The notes: generated from the letters alone by a model not told the origin. 64,000 nt of DNA from Symbiodinium natans (GCA_905221605.1 CAJNDS010002767.1:183501-247500), one strand, 5' to 3'; shown: positions 41,001-54,653, counted from the first letter of the stretch. Numbers and translations are program-made.

Positions 41001-43482
41001 AATAGTTCACAGACGGCGTTTAGGGTAAGGCAAGCTTGTGCTCAAGCAATCGGATCTTTGTTTCGTCTAGTCAGCAAATGCTCGCCAAGTTGAGCTTTGC
41101 ATAGCCGGGACAACTCAAGGCACCCCCTGAACCCGAAGGCAACAGCCAAGCAAGCCCTGCCCCCTGTAATCATAACTTTGCTTGTTTTTCAGCTCGCTTG
41201 CGTTGAGGGGAAGGTTTGGATGTGAGGATTACACGCTCAAGGCTTGAGGATGCTTTAAGGATGCTTAAGGATGTTAATATTCTGAGGATGCCTCTGGTTC
41301 GCCGCCCTCAAGGTCCTGGATGGAAAGAGGCAGAACTTCTTCCTGAGCAACTCAAGGAATGTCATTATGTCTTTGCAGAAACGACAATGTGGGGGGGGAA
41401 GGGGGAGGGGGGTGCAAACACCGGCTTATGAACCTGTGGCCGGGCCCGGTGCTCAGCACTTCCGCCTCGAACTAACTTTCGAATTCCCGAGCAGACACCC
41501 CCCAAAACCTTGCAGCAACCCCTCCAAAGCTCGAGCCATATCTCTCGTGTCGAAATCGCCCTAACTGGTTCCCTCTCTCTGGCTCAGATATCATTTTTCT
41601 CACAAGAAGATACAGCCGCAATATGCGAGGGCTAGGTGAAGTGCCGAAGATACACACAAAAAAGCATCGTCAGTGAACCGTGCTGCAACCCAATCGAAGC
41701 GATGCACCACAACAGCAGCAGGAGCAAGGCCTTTTTTTAGGCCTGAATTCCAATCCTAATCCCGGTCTTACATCCCCCTCTATGCCCTTCTGCAGCTGAA
41801 CAAGTGCCCCTCGGGAAATTTGGCTTAACAGGCGCCGTGAATTGCAAGCCCGGTCTCGGCTGTTCTTGAGGGGGTTCAGGGGAATTATTGAGGGGACCTC
41901 TCGGCCCTGCGCCGAGGTTCCCAAGGCAGCTCTTGCGCCAGTGAGCGGGCGAGGATGAAAGCCAGCTTCTGTTTCGAGCCTCGGCTTTCAAAGGAATGCC
42001 AGCCTGCAGGGACTGTAGGGTTGGGGACTGCGGGCTTAAGGATTTGAGAGTCAGTCTCAGAAGGCTACCCAAACCTGACTGAGGCCAACCAAGGCGGATT
42101 TCAAGGGTGAATAGGCTTAGCGATGTACATCCTAGAGCTCTCAAGCAGGTGAAATAGGGCAGCTTTTTGTTCGCCCAGTACAAAGAGAACTGTGGGTTAA
42201 GAGTTTGAGAGAAGTTTGTGATGTGGTGGCATGTCAAGGAAACCACAGCTGCAGGAACATGCGCCAGGAGCTGCAACAGGGTCGCGGCCGAGAAGTGCCA
42301 AGAAAGTGTAGTGATCCCAGGGCAGTCGAAACTTGCAAGTCCCCCCCCCCAAAGGTTAGAAAAAAACTCCCAGAGTTCCCTGGCAAAGCGGCTGAGCTCA
42401 CCGACAAGGGGACGCACTTGCTCTGCTGCGCGCCTTCATCGAGGTGCAGTTGGGGGCGTCCGGAATTGAAGGATAGAGACAGACACATGCGGAGGGCTGC
42501 GGCGCCCATGCATAGCAAGCCTCTGATAAAGACCTCGTCATATCTTTCTAGTCCAACTCGCCCAAGCTGGCAGCGGAGCCGAAGCGCGAAGCCACGACAA
42601 TGCCAAGGTGCGTGACAGGAAGTGAGGACCACAAGCTTATGCGTGGCATCTTTGTCCAACACCTCACTGCGACCCTCTGAGAAATGGCATCATCTAGTGC
42701 CTAGATGAGCCTGGAGCCTCGGGGCTTTGCATAGCGGTTGGGGTTGGCCTTGGGCGTCCGGCTTCTTCGGCAGCTTCTTTCTGATTGGTGCCCCAAGCAG
42801 AGGTACATGATCTCATGCGTTGATAATCCAGAATTACTGGGTTTGGGATGTCCATTAGGAAGGTTCGGGTCGGTCCCTTCAGACTTCAGCTCGATCTCAA
42901 CACGTGCGGCGAGTCACTCATCATGGCTTCCTTCACCTCGGAGAGCACAGATTCGTACACATAGGCCCTAGGTCGCAGGGTGTAGCGGTTTAGGCATATG
43001 CTGATTATGCTGCACCTGTGCCCGAGCACCGTACACTCCAACTCCGCCACACAGACATGCCTTTATCCGCAAGTTTCCAACCAGAGGCCCGAATTCCCGA
43101 AAGGCCCTGGACTCACGAGCCATCTTAAACCTGGATTTCCGACACACCAGTCCCAAAGGTCAGCGCAACTTGACAGGCACCTTCGGACCCTTTGTTGACA
43201 GAACCTTGACACGGAACTCTGCCGAGAAAGGCGGAGAACGGAAAGCTACGTGCTAAAGCGGAAGGTCGCAGTGCTACCAAAGGCCATGAAGTCCGACTCT
43301 GCCACCTAACTACCCGGGGTCATAAAATTGGAGGACAGCCCAGGCAGGCGGCTCCCATCACGCAACACCCGGCTGTCCACCAGCTCAAGGATGGTTTCCT
43401 TGAGGCGACATCCAGTGCCCATGGATTTATGTTGGCCCTAGGGGTTTTGGGACGAGTTTTCAACCGTTGCTACCAGTCATAG

Positions 43483-43583
43483 GCCCCGAGTCTCAGCAGC
43501 GCATGCAGTCAGGCTTCATCCGCACAGCTGCTGAGGAGGCGATCCGCAACATGGACCTCAACACGATCGAGCCACAAGATCCG
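43483..43583 (+). CDS. Candidate plus-strand exon
   Basis: TCATAG|G is followed by 101 nt reading PESQQRMQSGFIRTAAEEAI then RNMDLNTIEPQDP, closed by the canonical donor GTAAGC. Composition is strongly protein-like, with an amphipathic helix. It would be the only plus-strand gene in the window, and no neighbouring exon was identified, so it remains tentative. I do not recognise the family. Confidence 0.3.
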
Positions 43584-46265
43584 GTAAGCTAACTGGGGTT
43601 GGAAGTTTCATGGCCACTTTCTACCGTCGGACAGACTGTACGCCCTGAAAAACTTGCCGACTCCGCAAGCAAACCTTGCAAACCTTCATCCATAGATGAA
43701 GACACAATCCCTGGAACATCCCAAAGCATGTATTAAAGCTACGTGGCTTTAGCCCCTCGTGAGGGCATGTTAACCAATGCCTGCGATAGGAGTGCCGCTG
43801 ACACCGGCAGATACGGGATATATGTGCTGTGTGCTACTGTGCCTCCACGATTGATGCAGCTGGACATCTGCGATTAGGAGCAACAATGGCCGACTGCACC
43901 CAGATCTAGGAGTTTGTCCAAGGCGCCTGTTTCCGAAATCGGAGGTATCCTGGCACACACTGGGGCTCCTATTTAAGCGGATATTGAAAAGGCATGCCCT
44001 TGCCTGCAGCCTGAAAAGATTGAAGTTGTGCACTGCTGTGCACAGGTCTCAAGAAGGACACGGAGGCTTGGTGGGATGCTGCATGCCCGCGCTGTCTTCG
44101 TCCCCTGGAACTCGCCAGGCCAAAAAACAAAGAACTCTTTACATCACTGATTCTCTGATGTCCGAGTGCAATGCCTCAAGGGCATTGCAGAGGCTGTAAG
44201 ACTTTCAGGCGGAACATGTGAAATGGAGTCGTTGTAAATTCAGCATGAAGGTCGGGAAGGTCAGGAACGGCTGCAGATGGTTTCTGCCCCGTTCGCCATC
44301 CTCAGATGAGCTAAGGCAGCAATGGACAGAAGACTTGCGCATGCTTCGTCCTCGAAGAAATTCATAGAGACTTTATTCGAAATCCTCCTGAACCCCGAAA
44401 AAGCGAGCTTCGGCCCTGTGCACATGGCAGTCCTGGATCTGACAGGCGCTCTGGCAAGTCTTCCCCGAACAAAGCCGCCTTGACCTGCACCTGCTGGACT
44501 TGGGGTATGTTGGGAATCTAGGGATTTTTGCGGGTTTGGGGGTCTGAGTATATACGGCTTCCAAATCGGTACCTTGCTGGCGGGGCACGTGTCTTCAGGT
44601 GTTGCAGGTTAGGCTTCCTTGTGTTGAAGACGGGGGTTAGGCCGGGCATCGGGGGTGTGGGCGCCCCGGGAGTTCAATCTCCAGAGGAATGGGGTTGGTC
44701 TTGCGTTTGGCACTCAGCAAGCTGGGGCCGCTTCGGAAGGATCCATACGGTCCGGACTGGCAAATTTCAGGGCTCCCTGGACCTGGATCCGTGTTCGGAG
44801 ACCAAGATCGCCGAGACTTCACAGCTCAGAATTCGTGCGCGAAAACAAACAAAAAGAAGCACATCAGCGACTGTCGGGGCCTCCAACTCAGCCGTTCAAC
44901 GCCGAAAAGGCAAACAGACAGGCACGGGCGAACTCGGGCCTGCCAACAGCTCTGGTGCGTGGCGACGTGCAAGTAGGCCAGCACTTCCCGACCCAGAGCC
45001 GCATCTAAGGGCGCCGTCCTGAGGTGTAGTGTGGATCTGACAGGCTACCCCCTCAATCACGTTCACGTGGTGATGTGCAATGTGTTGAAGTTGTTAAGCC
45101 GGTACATGTAGCCTCTTCGCAGATGAACCCGGGAAGAGATAGGGCTAAGGGTTCCAAATCTCTTAGACGCGCGGTTCTCCTCTGTCCAAGGCTCAGCTCT
45201 TGACCGCGCACACCTGAGTGCAAGATAGTGCAAGCTGCATGCCGAGGCCTTCTTCAACCCCAAGCCCTGTCAAGCCTAAAGCGAGCTTGAAAGTGTTGGT
45301 TTTCAAGTGTAGAGGCGTGCGGCCCCTAAACTGGCTTCCGGCCGAAAGGCGTCTAGAACAATCACACCATGATCTGGTCTCCTTCCAAACCCTTCCCCCA
45401 ACTTTGCCCCTGGCCCCAGCCTGGCTGCCCCTTCAAACCCCCCTACCCTCCTGCCTCCTGAACTCATGACGTGCGGGGTGTTGCACGATGTACCATGAGA
45501 CATAGGACTTGGCTTTCCTTCATCTGCGATGCGCACGCTACACCCCGTGTTGGCCAGCCCGGCTGCCGAGGCGGTGCGCGCAAGCGTTTACAATTTAGCG
45601 TTTGGCGCCTCTGCCCGAAACTCCAAACCACTTTCGGATGTATGGTTTCTACAGGGACTTCCAAACAGGCATCCCAGAGGCTCTTTGCAACCCAATAAAC
45701 AAAAGCGAATCGGCTAAACGCAAACAATCCCCCCCCCCCCGCCGTAGAATCAAAGCAGCTCACGACAAGAGAGGTTCAAGATCTCATCCCCCAGCCTGAA
45801 GCCCCGGGAACCCGAAATGGAACCCGAAATCCATGAGCAACCTGCGTGAACACCTTGAACCCCCAAAAGCTTGCGCATGGTGACCTCAATACCCGACACC
45901 TTTCAGCCATACATGGCTGCAAGCCAAGGCACTTAGGTTGAAGGCAATGCTTCGCAGGAGCCGCCGCGTCGCATCTTTGGCACCGCGGCGGTCCAGTGCA
46001 CGAAGCCCTGCAGGCGTACAGGTTGAGGAACCGTCTCGGGCTTTCGATCTCAGACTGTGCTAGCTTCCGTGCAGGGTATACAGCTCTTTAAGGTTTTCCA
46101 CCAAATGTCGTAGTACAGGCGAGTATTTCCCGGTATCATGCAAACAAACCTAACACCGCCCTTCATTGTATTAAAGAAGCCGATGCGGGCCGTGCACCAT
46201 AAACCCTTCCTGTCCTGAAGATTGAAACCCGAAGCCCCTGAGGCAATCCATCTCTCTTGAAGAGC

Positions 46266-46321
46266 TCTGCCACAACTTGATATGATCAGCTTCTTCGTCC
46301 AGCGTCTTACATAGAACCAAC
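46266..46321 (-). CDS. Weak candidate exon
   Basis: Between AGTAG|G and a GC donor lies a frame reading LVLCKTLDEEADHIKLWQ. Only composition and splice context support it; a second frame is open too. No family is recognised. Confidence 0.2.
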
Positions 46322-47068
46322 CTACTTGGCTCATGGCCCGCGAACACCGACATTGCACCCTGTACACACAGTGATCCGCAGAGACTTCTTCCCTTAAACG
46401 TTTCAGTGCTGCAAACGCACGCGCAACCCTTGAAGCTTGAAGCCCGAGCGGGAAGGCCGATTCGGACCTTGCGCAAAAACTGAAAATCACAAAAGAGGTG
46501 GGCATGTGCCATCGTGTGCCATCACGCGCCTCGCTTGCCAAGCTGCCGTGCCAACTGCGGCCCCATCACCCAGGGGCCTACGAAGCAGCGAAGCGGGGGA
46601 TACGCCGGTCTGCTTGCCAGACTCAATCATCATATTGTGGTTTCTCAAGGCTAAAGACCCTTATTTGACGAAAATAAACCAACGCTGCAGCATAGCCGCG
46701 GGCCCCAAACGAAATGTTCATGGGGCTTGCATCGAATCACGGATCAGGCTGGTGAAGCTGCATGTGCTAAATATCCAGACAACCGTGTCTACAGCCGCTC
46801 TAACATCGCGCCGCCGTTGGTACCCTTGCGGCTTGAGATCTGGAAATTGTGCAGGCTTACAGGGGCTAGGTGAGCAGCCGAAAAACAACAAAGGCTCCCG
46901 AACCCCCAGACGGTAAGTGGATCCAGCATGTTTCTAGAGGTGTGCCGGCCTAGGCCAGTCGAGGCCGCAGACAAGGCCTCTAATGCCTGAGCAAAGAGCT
47001 CTCAAAATGATTTCGGTTTGGTTGGGATGGTGTAGGATTCTGAGCTCTGTAGTCTACAATCCCCTAAA

Positions 47069-47098
47069 AAAGCCCAAGCTGGCGGTGGCTTGGGCTTT
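47069..47098. repeat. Perfect 11-bp hairpin
   Basis: AAAGCCCAAGC at 47069-47079 pairs with GCTTGGGCTTT at 47088-47098 across an 8-base loop. No T run follows, and the function is unknown. Confidence 0.8.
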
Positions 47099-49362
47099 GC
47101 TCCGCGAACCACGATGGAGGCACTGAGGCACTGGCAACCCAAACTCACCAGCTTTATCCGTAATACAACCCGAACGCATTCCTGGCCTGGTCCTCAATAA
47201 ACGCGTCGTACGCCTGCATATCCTCTGGTCGGAGGGCCTCCTGGTGTGCAGTTCAGAAACTTTGGGCCCTACCCTGCATCCTGTGGCTTAGGACTTCTAA
47301 GGCGCCGAGGATGTTTTGGGATCCTGCGAGGTATGCAACGTCCGATTTGAGGACACCGGCCCCGATGCACACACTTGCAAAATCCCAACAGCGAAGTTGT
47401 CTGACAAACTACGGTAACTTTTGTGAGAGACCTGCTTTCAAGGACATGACATATGCTCCCACATGCATCTCTTTGATATTCTTTGCAACTTAGGGTGTGG
47501 AAGATAGGGCTGAAGTAGCTTGAGTTCAGGCATACCTCAGCGAAACCCTGAAACTCTTGACCATCAGTCGCCCCCTTCGGGACAGAATGTAGCATTCATT
47601 GACACGCAAGCGAGGGGTTCTTTGCCTGACTGCACTCAAGCTGAACTGAACCGGAAGGTTGAAGACTTCCGACAACGGGGCCTTCCAGATCCGAATGTTT
47701 CGGATCTCAGATCTGCCACTTCCATGACTTCGGCTCTCCTGGTTTGTTAGATGTTTCGGTCTCAGGTTCTTCATAGGTGAGGAGGGGGAGGTTTTCAGCG
47801 TACCCCGTTGGGGGCAACTTCGGGATCTGAGTCGGGTCGTCTAGGACTGGCCTTTTTTTGGAGCCTGGAGGCCTCTTTGCACACGCTGGGGCGGAGGTGG
47901 AAGTTAGCACTTTGGATTGCATAGCGAATGGAGGTCATTTTGGGTACCTTCAATGCACACTCTTGGATCATGTGACTGTTCGATCTGTTCAGTATGCGTG
48001 CTTCATATTGCTCACACTGGAGATGCTCGCGATCCACATGGCCTGGCATCACTATCAGGCAACCTTGTGCATCCTGCAACCGGGACTTTTCTGGATGTGG
48101 GTGCATGTCAGACCCTGCTTTGGTTCGCGATATCTTGAACGCTAGCTCCTTAGACCCGAACATCTGACTTGAGGCGCTTGAAATGCCGGAATATTCAACA
48201 AGAACAACGCTGAGACAGGCCTGCCCAAGCTCTGTTGTGGCAGCTCCTGCACGGGCCGAACAGAGGATCGGATTGGCAAATTGGCTCAGGGTGTGTGAGG
48301 AGATGATTCTGTTTGGCGATAGCGGTTGAGACACCGACACCTACTCCAGCATGAAACCAACTTCGCAGCCCAGACACACAAAGCTAGACCGTGCGAAAAG
48401 GGCCTTCGGGCTGCAAAAAGCACGGCCTTCGTAGAAAGCCACATCCACGCGCAGGTCTTCTGCCATCGCAGATTCGCCTGAAAAGAAGCGCTCCATTAAA
48501 GCCAAATCATCTTGTCACCGTGCCTTATAAGCTCGGACTCAAGGTTTACAGTACCTGGACTGGCTGCACGACGGTGTCCACCCATGGGAGGCAGGAATAC
48601 GAGTACTTCATCACCACCGGTCTCCGGTGGTTGCACTTAGCGAAGTGGCTATCAATTCCGACACGCCCGCTCAACCCTGTTTACAGCTCAGATGCTGAGA
48701 TGTACGCCATCAACGCAGTGCCTAGATTCACTCGAAACCCCAAACGCTGAACACATCCTGTCTCGAGAAAATGCGTTGCATTGAGGAGCCACCGACAGCT
48801 CTACCCGCCAAGCCGTTCGTGGGTCGTTTAAGACTCCTGTTTTCAGCCCTTGAAAGCCAAGCCAACCGTTGCAGAGCACGGTACAAGCAGCTCCTCGGGC
48901 ACCAGGGTTTTAAAAACGACGCCCACGGCTCTCAATACTGACAAGGGCTGACAAGAGACTGAGCTGGTCTTGCGCGACAAGCTGATAGTCCAACCATAGC
49001 TTCCTGCCGAGAGAAGAGCTGTCGGCTCTTGGTCTGTTGGGGCAAACTAACGCCTAAACCGAAGCATGCGGAAGCATCCCGAAGCATCCTGAATCCTGAA
49101 GGTCGTGCTGTGGATTTCCAACATTCCAGAATACACGGCTTCTGCGGCCACTTCCGCCATGGATAGACTGATTCATCCCTCCCCCAGGTCAAGCTTCTTT
49201 CAGGTCTTGTGCTCCCAAGGCTGACCTCACAAGCGATATAATCATAAACAGCAGCTTTTGCCAGAACGAAACTCTGCACACGTCACCAGCACAGTCGCCA
49301 CGTCAAGATCACCCCGAAGCTTGAGATGAAGCCCTAATTTGGTACTGGTAGTGCCTCTCTGC

Positions 49363-49413
49363 ACCATCGCAGGCGCAGGCAACGTGGTGCCACTTGCCGC
49401 TGGTGATCTTCGC
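49363..49413 (-). CDS. Candidate exon, RCC1- or LamG-like
   Basis: Acceptor GCAAG|G and a GC donor enclose 17 codons reading AKITSGKWHHVACACDG. G-K-W-H-H-V-A-x-x-x-D-G is typical of laminin-G/pentraxin-like lectin domains and is also compatible with an RCC1 repeat. It lies on the same strand as the RCC1-like exons 3.4 kb upstream. The neighbouring exons were not found, so family and gene membership stay open. Confidence 0.4.
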
Positions 49414-52400
49414 CTTGCATTTGGGGCTTGGGTTTTGTGGCGCTTGGAACTTGGGTCTGGTTGGGTCAAAACCCTGAGTGTTAACCGCAATGGTTGGCAT
49501 GACTTCTCAGAACTGCTCTCAACATCACTCAACCAACCCTTTAGAACTGCCGATAGACTTTGGCGGCCTTTATTTCTTGCTGGGTGTTTGGGATCTCCCT
49601 GTGCGCACTGTTCACCTGGGCTTGAGAAAACAGCTCTTAGACTGCGAGCGACAACGCCTGGAGATTAGCCGTGTCCCTCCTGGAGCTCCCTGCAGCAACA
49701 TCTCTACATATGTCTGAGGCCCTAACCCCAAAGACATGTAATAACACTGAATCGTCCAAGACACCCGGAGCCGCAAGCCCAAGCCTAACGGTACTGACGG
49801 GCCTAAAGCCGAAGCCCTCAACGGAGCTGAAAACCTCTCTGGGCAAAAGCGCCTCGCTCCGAAGGTGGCCCCTGGCTGCCTGGTGGCTTCTGCATAAAAT
49901 TATAAAGTACAGTAGAACCCGGACCTTCGGAAAAACGGCCGCACGTTGCTGTGTGTTGTATATGCATGAGCATACACTCCTATCTGCAGTTCTGACTGCG
50001 AGCTCCAAGTACCTCCAATCAGGCTGTAGCAACAGGCAGGGCTTCGGTTTGGGATTTGGACGGGTGGGGAGGGGATGGGTCAGTATACGGGCATTTGGCT
50101 AAACAGAGCTTTAGAAACCGTAAGCAGGATAACCTCGGTTTACGGGATGTGCGGCATCTGCTCTTCTTGCTATGGCAGCTGGCCTGAAGCCGACCTTCGC
50201 GGATGGCGAGGCCATGGGCTTCGGCAGAGCCGGCCTCCTGGTAGGTTCAGCTCTCAATGACTCGGGTGGGGTCGCCAGCGGGGCTCTTGGGTGCCTCGAG
50301 TGCCTTAACTCAAAGGGCCCCTGCACATCAAAAGTCTCAGGAAGCGCCGAAAACTTCAGCCCCCACGCCTTGACCCCTCAATGCCTGCAGCCCCACACCA
50401 CTAAATCAACCCTGAATTATAAGGCCCCATCAAGGCCCCTGAGCCTCCTTAAGCGCACTTGGGCCCTAAGGCCCTAAACTACCAAACTACCTCCCCTTTT
50501 TGTTGACAGTTGGCAAGTCAGGGCTTCAGGGATGCATCCTCGAAGCGGGCCACGCACACACCTCGCTTCAAGGGGTCCGAACTTCGAGCTTAGGGGGGCC
50601 GGCCTGTGTAGGGGTGGCTTGAAGGCTTATCTAGCTTGGGGCTTCGACGATGTTTCGTTGGGAGTGGAGGGATGTGAGGGGCTTGAGACAAACTGGGGTG
50701 CTTGGGAGTTCGGGGAGAGATTTGCGGGGGTTCGGGATTTGGGGCTGCAACCTGCTGCTTTTGGTCTGAGGCTTCTCGGAGTGAAGCGAGAGGACTACTT
50801 CCTTCATGTGGGTGTTGTTGAGTGCTGAGGAGGGCTTAGCGCCAGGTGTTCACGAGAGCGGTACCAAGTTGCCTGGGCCTCTGGGATTCCACAAGGATGT
50901 TGGGGTGTCACAGCATTCGTGATATCCACGGTTGTAGGGGGGAAGGTCCAAGCAGATGATCACTTCAGGGATCACCTTCCTGCTCTCGAGCCTCAACTTT
51001 TCTTTATTTCACACCCAATGCAGGCCTTACCTTCAAATATATACCCTTTCGTAGACTCTGGAGGCCAACTCCCTTAGAACTCCTAAAGCCACATCGACTC
51101 AACCACCATGCACCCTACGCCTTCTGCCCCCCTCCCCCCGCATCCCGAAAAAAGAACCAGCGAACGTCCCAGAGGCAGCGCTGCAGATCGTCGGCACGCA
51201 GGCGGACGAAGGCCTCCACGGTCGAGGAGCCTGTCTTTCTCTTGTTTGGGGGGGATTCAAGGAACGCTTAGCACATGCACACCTCCGCACAACCTCCATT
51301 GTTTGCCAAGATCGAACCCTCCTGACTCGAATCTCTCTCCACCGAAAGAGGGATCGCACTTTGAGCACAGCTATGCCCCGTATCGCACACCCAGTCTCAA
51401 GAGCGCCTCTGAACCGCCCGATTGTAGCCGAAAGGGCCTTGGCAGCTGGCGTCCGCACCCTCCAAGCTCCCTGTCAGGCACTATCACCCCTGAACTTCGA
51501 ATCGACTCGGGCCCTCAGCTTCTTGATCCTTGATCCCGCCACAACTCCCCAACATCCAGATTCCTGAGCAGCTGGCTGCAGCACCAACCTCCCCGGGCAG
51601 AGCATGATAGGAGGTGGGTTTTGTTTGCCGTGATTCGCTGGGCTTTTGGGTCTCTGCAGCGTCGAAGACTCGTTTGACGCCAAACTCCGCCGTGCGAGTC
51701 AACAAGGGCAGCCTTCCAAACTGCATGGGCCTTGAACGAAGGATCCCTTCTGAACCCTCAACCGCGGCCTCATGAATCTCGGGGTGAACCACTGCAGGAA
51801 CGCTGGGTGGCCACGGCAGGGGCACCCTGTCCTGTGTTTTCTTGACAGGCTTCAGATGGCTTCAGCCGAGGGGTGCATCTTGGATGCTTCGGGGGCGATT
51901 CTTTCTTCAGGTTACATTCGTCCTTTACTGCCCTGAAAAGCTTCCAGCCTGTGAGGGGTCTTTTGCAACGCTCTTGGGGTCTTCCCATAGTCCGTTTCAC
52001 AGTCTTTTCATGAATCTACCCTACGCGAAACCCCATGAATCCAAAGCCAGAACTTTCAGAGGATACTCAGGTGCAGGGCTGTGCAGGGCTAAGCATTTCG
52101 GAGTTTAAGGTTTTGGAGATGAATGTCAACTACTATCATCTACAATCCTCACAGCTCCATGGGTAAGAGGGTAGCTGCGATCGTGCATGAAGTGTGGCCG
52201 TCAGACTCACGTGCTGCAGAGAACAGAAGTACAACACTTCAGTCGGGAAGTATCGGCTCTTCCTGACCTTGCATTCTGGCACCTGTCAACGATATCCCCC
52301 ACTGTAAGCCTTACAATCCGGAAAGGGCGACTCACACAACTTGCCGATCCCAATCCCCTTAATTCGACTAACCATACATCTTTTCGGCATGTCGCATCAG

Positions 52401-52791
52401 CAGGATGGTACATGTTGCATTGGTAAGATCTTTCTTCAGTTGGAAGCCAAGCCAACTCCTAAACCCAAGCCTCCCTCACCTCACCTGACCTGAATCCTTT
52501 TGGGGACCTCCTCCTCCTCCGGGAGGATGGCCAAAGCTTCCGGTAGCGGGGCCTTGGGAGCGATCTCAGGATTGAAATTTGGGCTTCAGGGTGTCTCGTC
52601 TTGCTTTCAGAAATGCGGTGTGCTGTTTGATGCTCAGTCGGGGAATCTGTTGTACAAGTAGCCAGGGCATGGGGGTGAAGGGCCTGGTGTGAAAGCTCTG
52701 TGTACGTGCAATACTGACGGAAAGGCTAGCAGCACACGTGTTGGTCGGGAAGCAATTCGTGTTGTCGCAAAGCCCTCGGTGGCTCGCACGC

Positions 52792-52878
52792 CTGCCCATG
52801 GCAGTTTGATCCCCAAGTACAGAGTTTGGAATTCTCGACTGCCGTGCCACCACGTGACAGGCCCGCGGCTTGCGACAC
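52792..52878 (-). CDS. RCC1-repeat exon of an unassigned minus-strand gene
   Basis: This 87-nt minus-strand exon lies between CGGAG|G and a GC donor. In the chosen frame it encodes VSQAAGLSRGGTAV then ENSKLCTWGSNCHGQ. This matches the core of an RCC1 repeat (V-x-x-V-A-x-G, H/G-T-A-V, G-x-L-x-TWGSN-x-x-GQ). The other two frames are also open, so the frame rests on the motif. It is probably part of the same gene as the exon at 54.6 kb. Confidence 0.6.
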
Positions 52879-54568
52879 CTCCGAGACCAAAAGCGAATTT
52901 CTGAGAAGTCGGCATCAGGCATAAGAGTTGCACTAACCGCCCAGTGCCCAGTTAGATGGCGGAATATGCATCTCTGTCACTAAGCAAGAACCCGGCCAAG
53001 CTCTCAGTCCCAAGAGTTCGGACCTGGAGTTCAAAACCCCTGAATCCCGAAACTGACCCCCCTCCCCGTATGCACCTCCAAAGCATTGCTTGTGGAGGGC
53101 TGTCAGGCAGAAGATGGCCCGGCTACACCTTTTCTCACTTTTGTCCGAGACAGCCGTGAGGGCTCTCCAAGACCCCCACTGCTTTCACAAAGCGTGGGTG
53201 AGGGCAATCAAGGATGCATGCAGGGCTTGGGGCTGCTCAGTGTAGCTTGAGGGTTGAAATCGACATTTTAGGAATCAATGAGGACACCTACGCTCATGCA
53301 AGGGTGCCCTGCCTGCGGAACTTGCGTAATGGCGTCACATGAGGCAGGGGTCCTCGAACGTGACAAGGTTTAGGGTGTACAGTGTCACAAGGTTCCAGTC
53401 TGGGCCTGCTCCTTGGGCAGAGGTATTTCTGCGCTTGCTGACGCTTCGCACCAAGTCTGCACACTAGCTTTATGACTCTGATGGCGAGCCTGTGCTCTCA
53501 GCACTTTTCCTTCCTGCTAGGATCTTGTCAGCATTAGCACTACCACTGAACCCGAGGCGATCCTCTGTGGCCACGCCGATCCGGCAAATTGCCTGCCACA
53601 GCAGCAGTAATGAACCAATGGGTTTACAGTTCTGAAGATTGTGCTTCTAAGGAGATCGAGTAGAAGCATGAACAACGAGAATGGGGTGCAACAACAAGAA
53701 TGGGGTGTTGGAAGGTAACTGGAAAACACACGAGGATGTCACCAACGTGCGGGTTTCCCTTCGGGTCCCGAGAATATCTAGCTTAGGTCTGTGGCCATGT
53801 CGGAGTGCGCTACTGAAGATTACGAAAAACTTCGTGATCGCTTGGAAAAACCCATCCATGCAAAACAATGGTAACATAGTAACATGTGCTGTGTGCTTCG
53901 GAAGGTTGTTTTGTTTTTGAGCGGGCGCGGGACGGCAACCCGCAAAGGCAGCAAAATGCAAGCTTTGGTTGAACTTCCTCCCTACCCGTAATGGAGCCTC
54001 CGCAACCCAGAGCTGATGAAGTGACGATGCGCTCTTGAACCCCGAGTTCCGATCTGTGCCGTAGCCCCGAAACCCAAACCCTGACCCCTAGGCTTTTCTA
54101 ACCCCCGAACCACACTGCCAACCCGGTGTGAATTCGAGGCCCGGAATGCTGGAGCAGGGAGCTGGGTCCGGGACCAATGGCCGAAGAAGCGGCCTCCTGA
54201 AGTATTCGGAAGCCTCGGTTCGGAGCTAGGCGTTGCAAAGCGTGAGACATGTGCAGGGGCAGAAGAAGCCAATTGACTTCAGTTGAGTTCCCGAGGCTAC
54301 TGTGGAAAACCTCACGAAAATCCAAACAAACTCTCCACTCCGAGGGAGCCCCGGAGTGCCGAAACCCTCAGTTGATCTTTTGTCTTTGGCACGAAAGAAT
54401 GATTGGGGTGAAAGTTAAGGCCCGCCCTTTCAGGGTTTCGTAGTTTACGAGCTTTGCGGGGTGACAGGGATTCGGCGTTGTAAGACTGAGGGCTCTGGAA
54501 ACGTGCTTGCCCCTTCGCCCCCGCCTGGATCGAGCCAGAGGCCCGGATGTTGATAAGGCTCGCAGAGC

Positions 54569-54653
54569 CTGGAGCGACCAGGTTTCGAGACTTTGGGGGT
54601 TGAGCTTCATCGCCGATGCCAAGGTGAGAATGCCGGCGCATGTCAGTTCCCAC
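54569..54653 (-). CDS. RCC1-repeat exon of an unassigned minus-strand gene
   Basis: Minus-strand exon after the acceptor CTCAG|G. It encodes VGTDMRRHSHLGIGDE followed by AQPPKSRNLVAP. The order G-x-D, H-x-H-LG-x-GD-E, then P-x-x-x-x-LV fits the RCC1 repeat (usually WGxNxxGQLGxGD then P-x-x-V), a seven-bladed propeller family often found in GTPase exchange factors and UVR8/HERC-like proteins. The donor is GC at one of two neighbouring places, so the left end may be 54576. It lies 1.7 kb upstream of the second RCC1-like exon on the same strand. The exons between them were not found. Confidence 0.55.

Larger units (their letters stand above)
29110..46260. other. Long stretch with no recognised gene
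   Basis: 17 kb with only weak candidates (31.1, 35.0 and 43.5 kb, listed separately). The region 29,980-30,120 on the plus strand is open and protein-like, and 30,700-30,830 encodes an Ala/Pro then Lys-rich frame. Neither could be tied to a family or to further exons. It is probably intron and spacer, with small exons missed by eye. Confidence 0.45.
46330..52790. other. Mostly unassigned; probable introns of the RCC1-like gene or a neighbour
   Basis: Apart from the exon at 49.4 kb, a minus-strand stretch near 49.1 kb (NQSIHGGSGRRSRVFWNVG) and one near 46.55 kb (WGRSWHGSLASEA, vaguely RCC1-like) look possibly coding. Neither has complete AG|G splice support. Confidence 0.35.

Noticed and set aside
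49363-49413. Firm assignment to a laminin-G protein
   Set aside because: One 17-codon exon with WHHVA is not enough, and nearby same-strand exons look RCC1-like.
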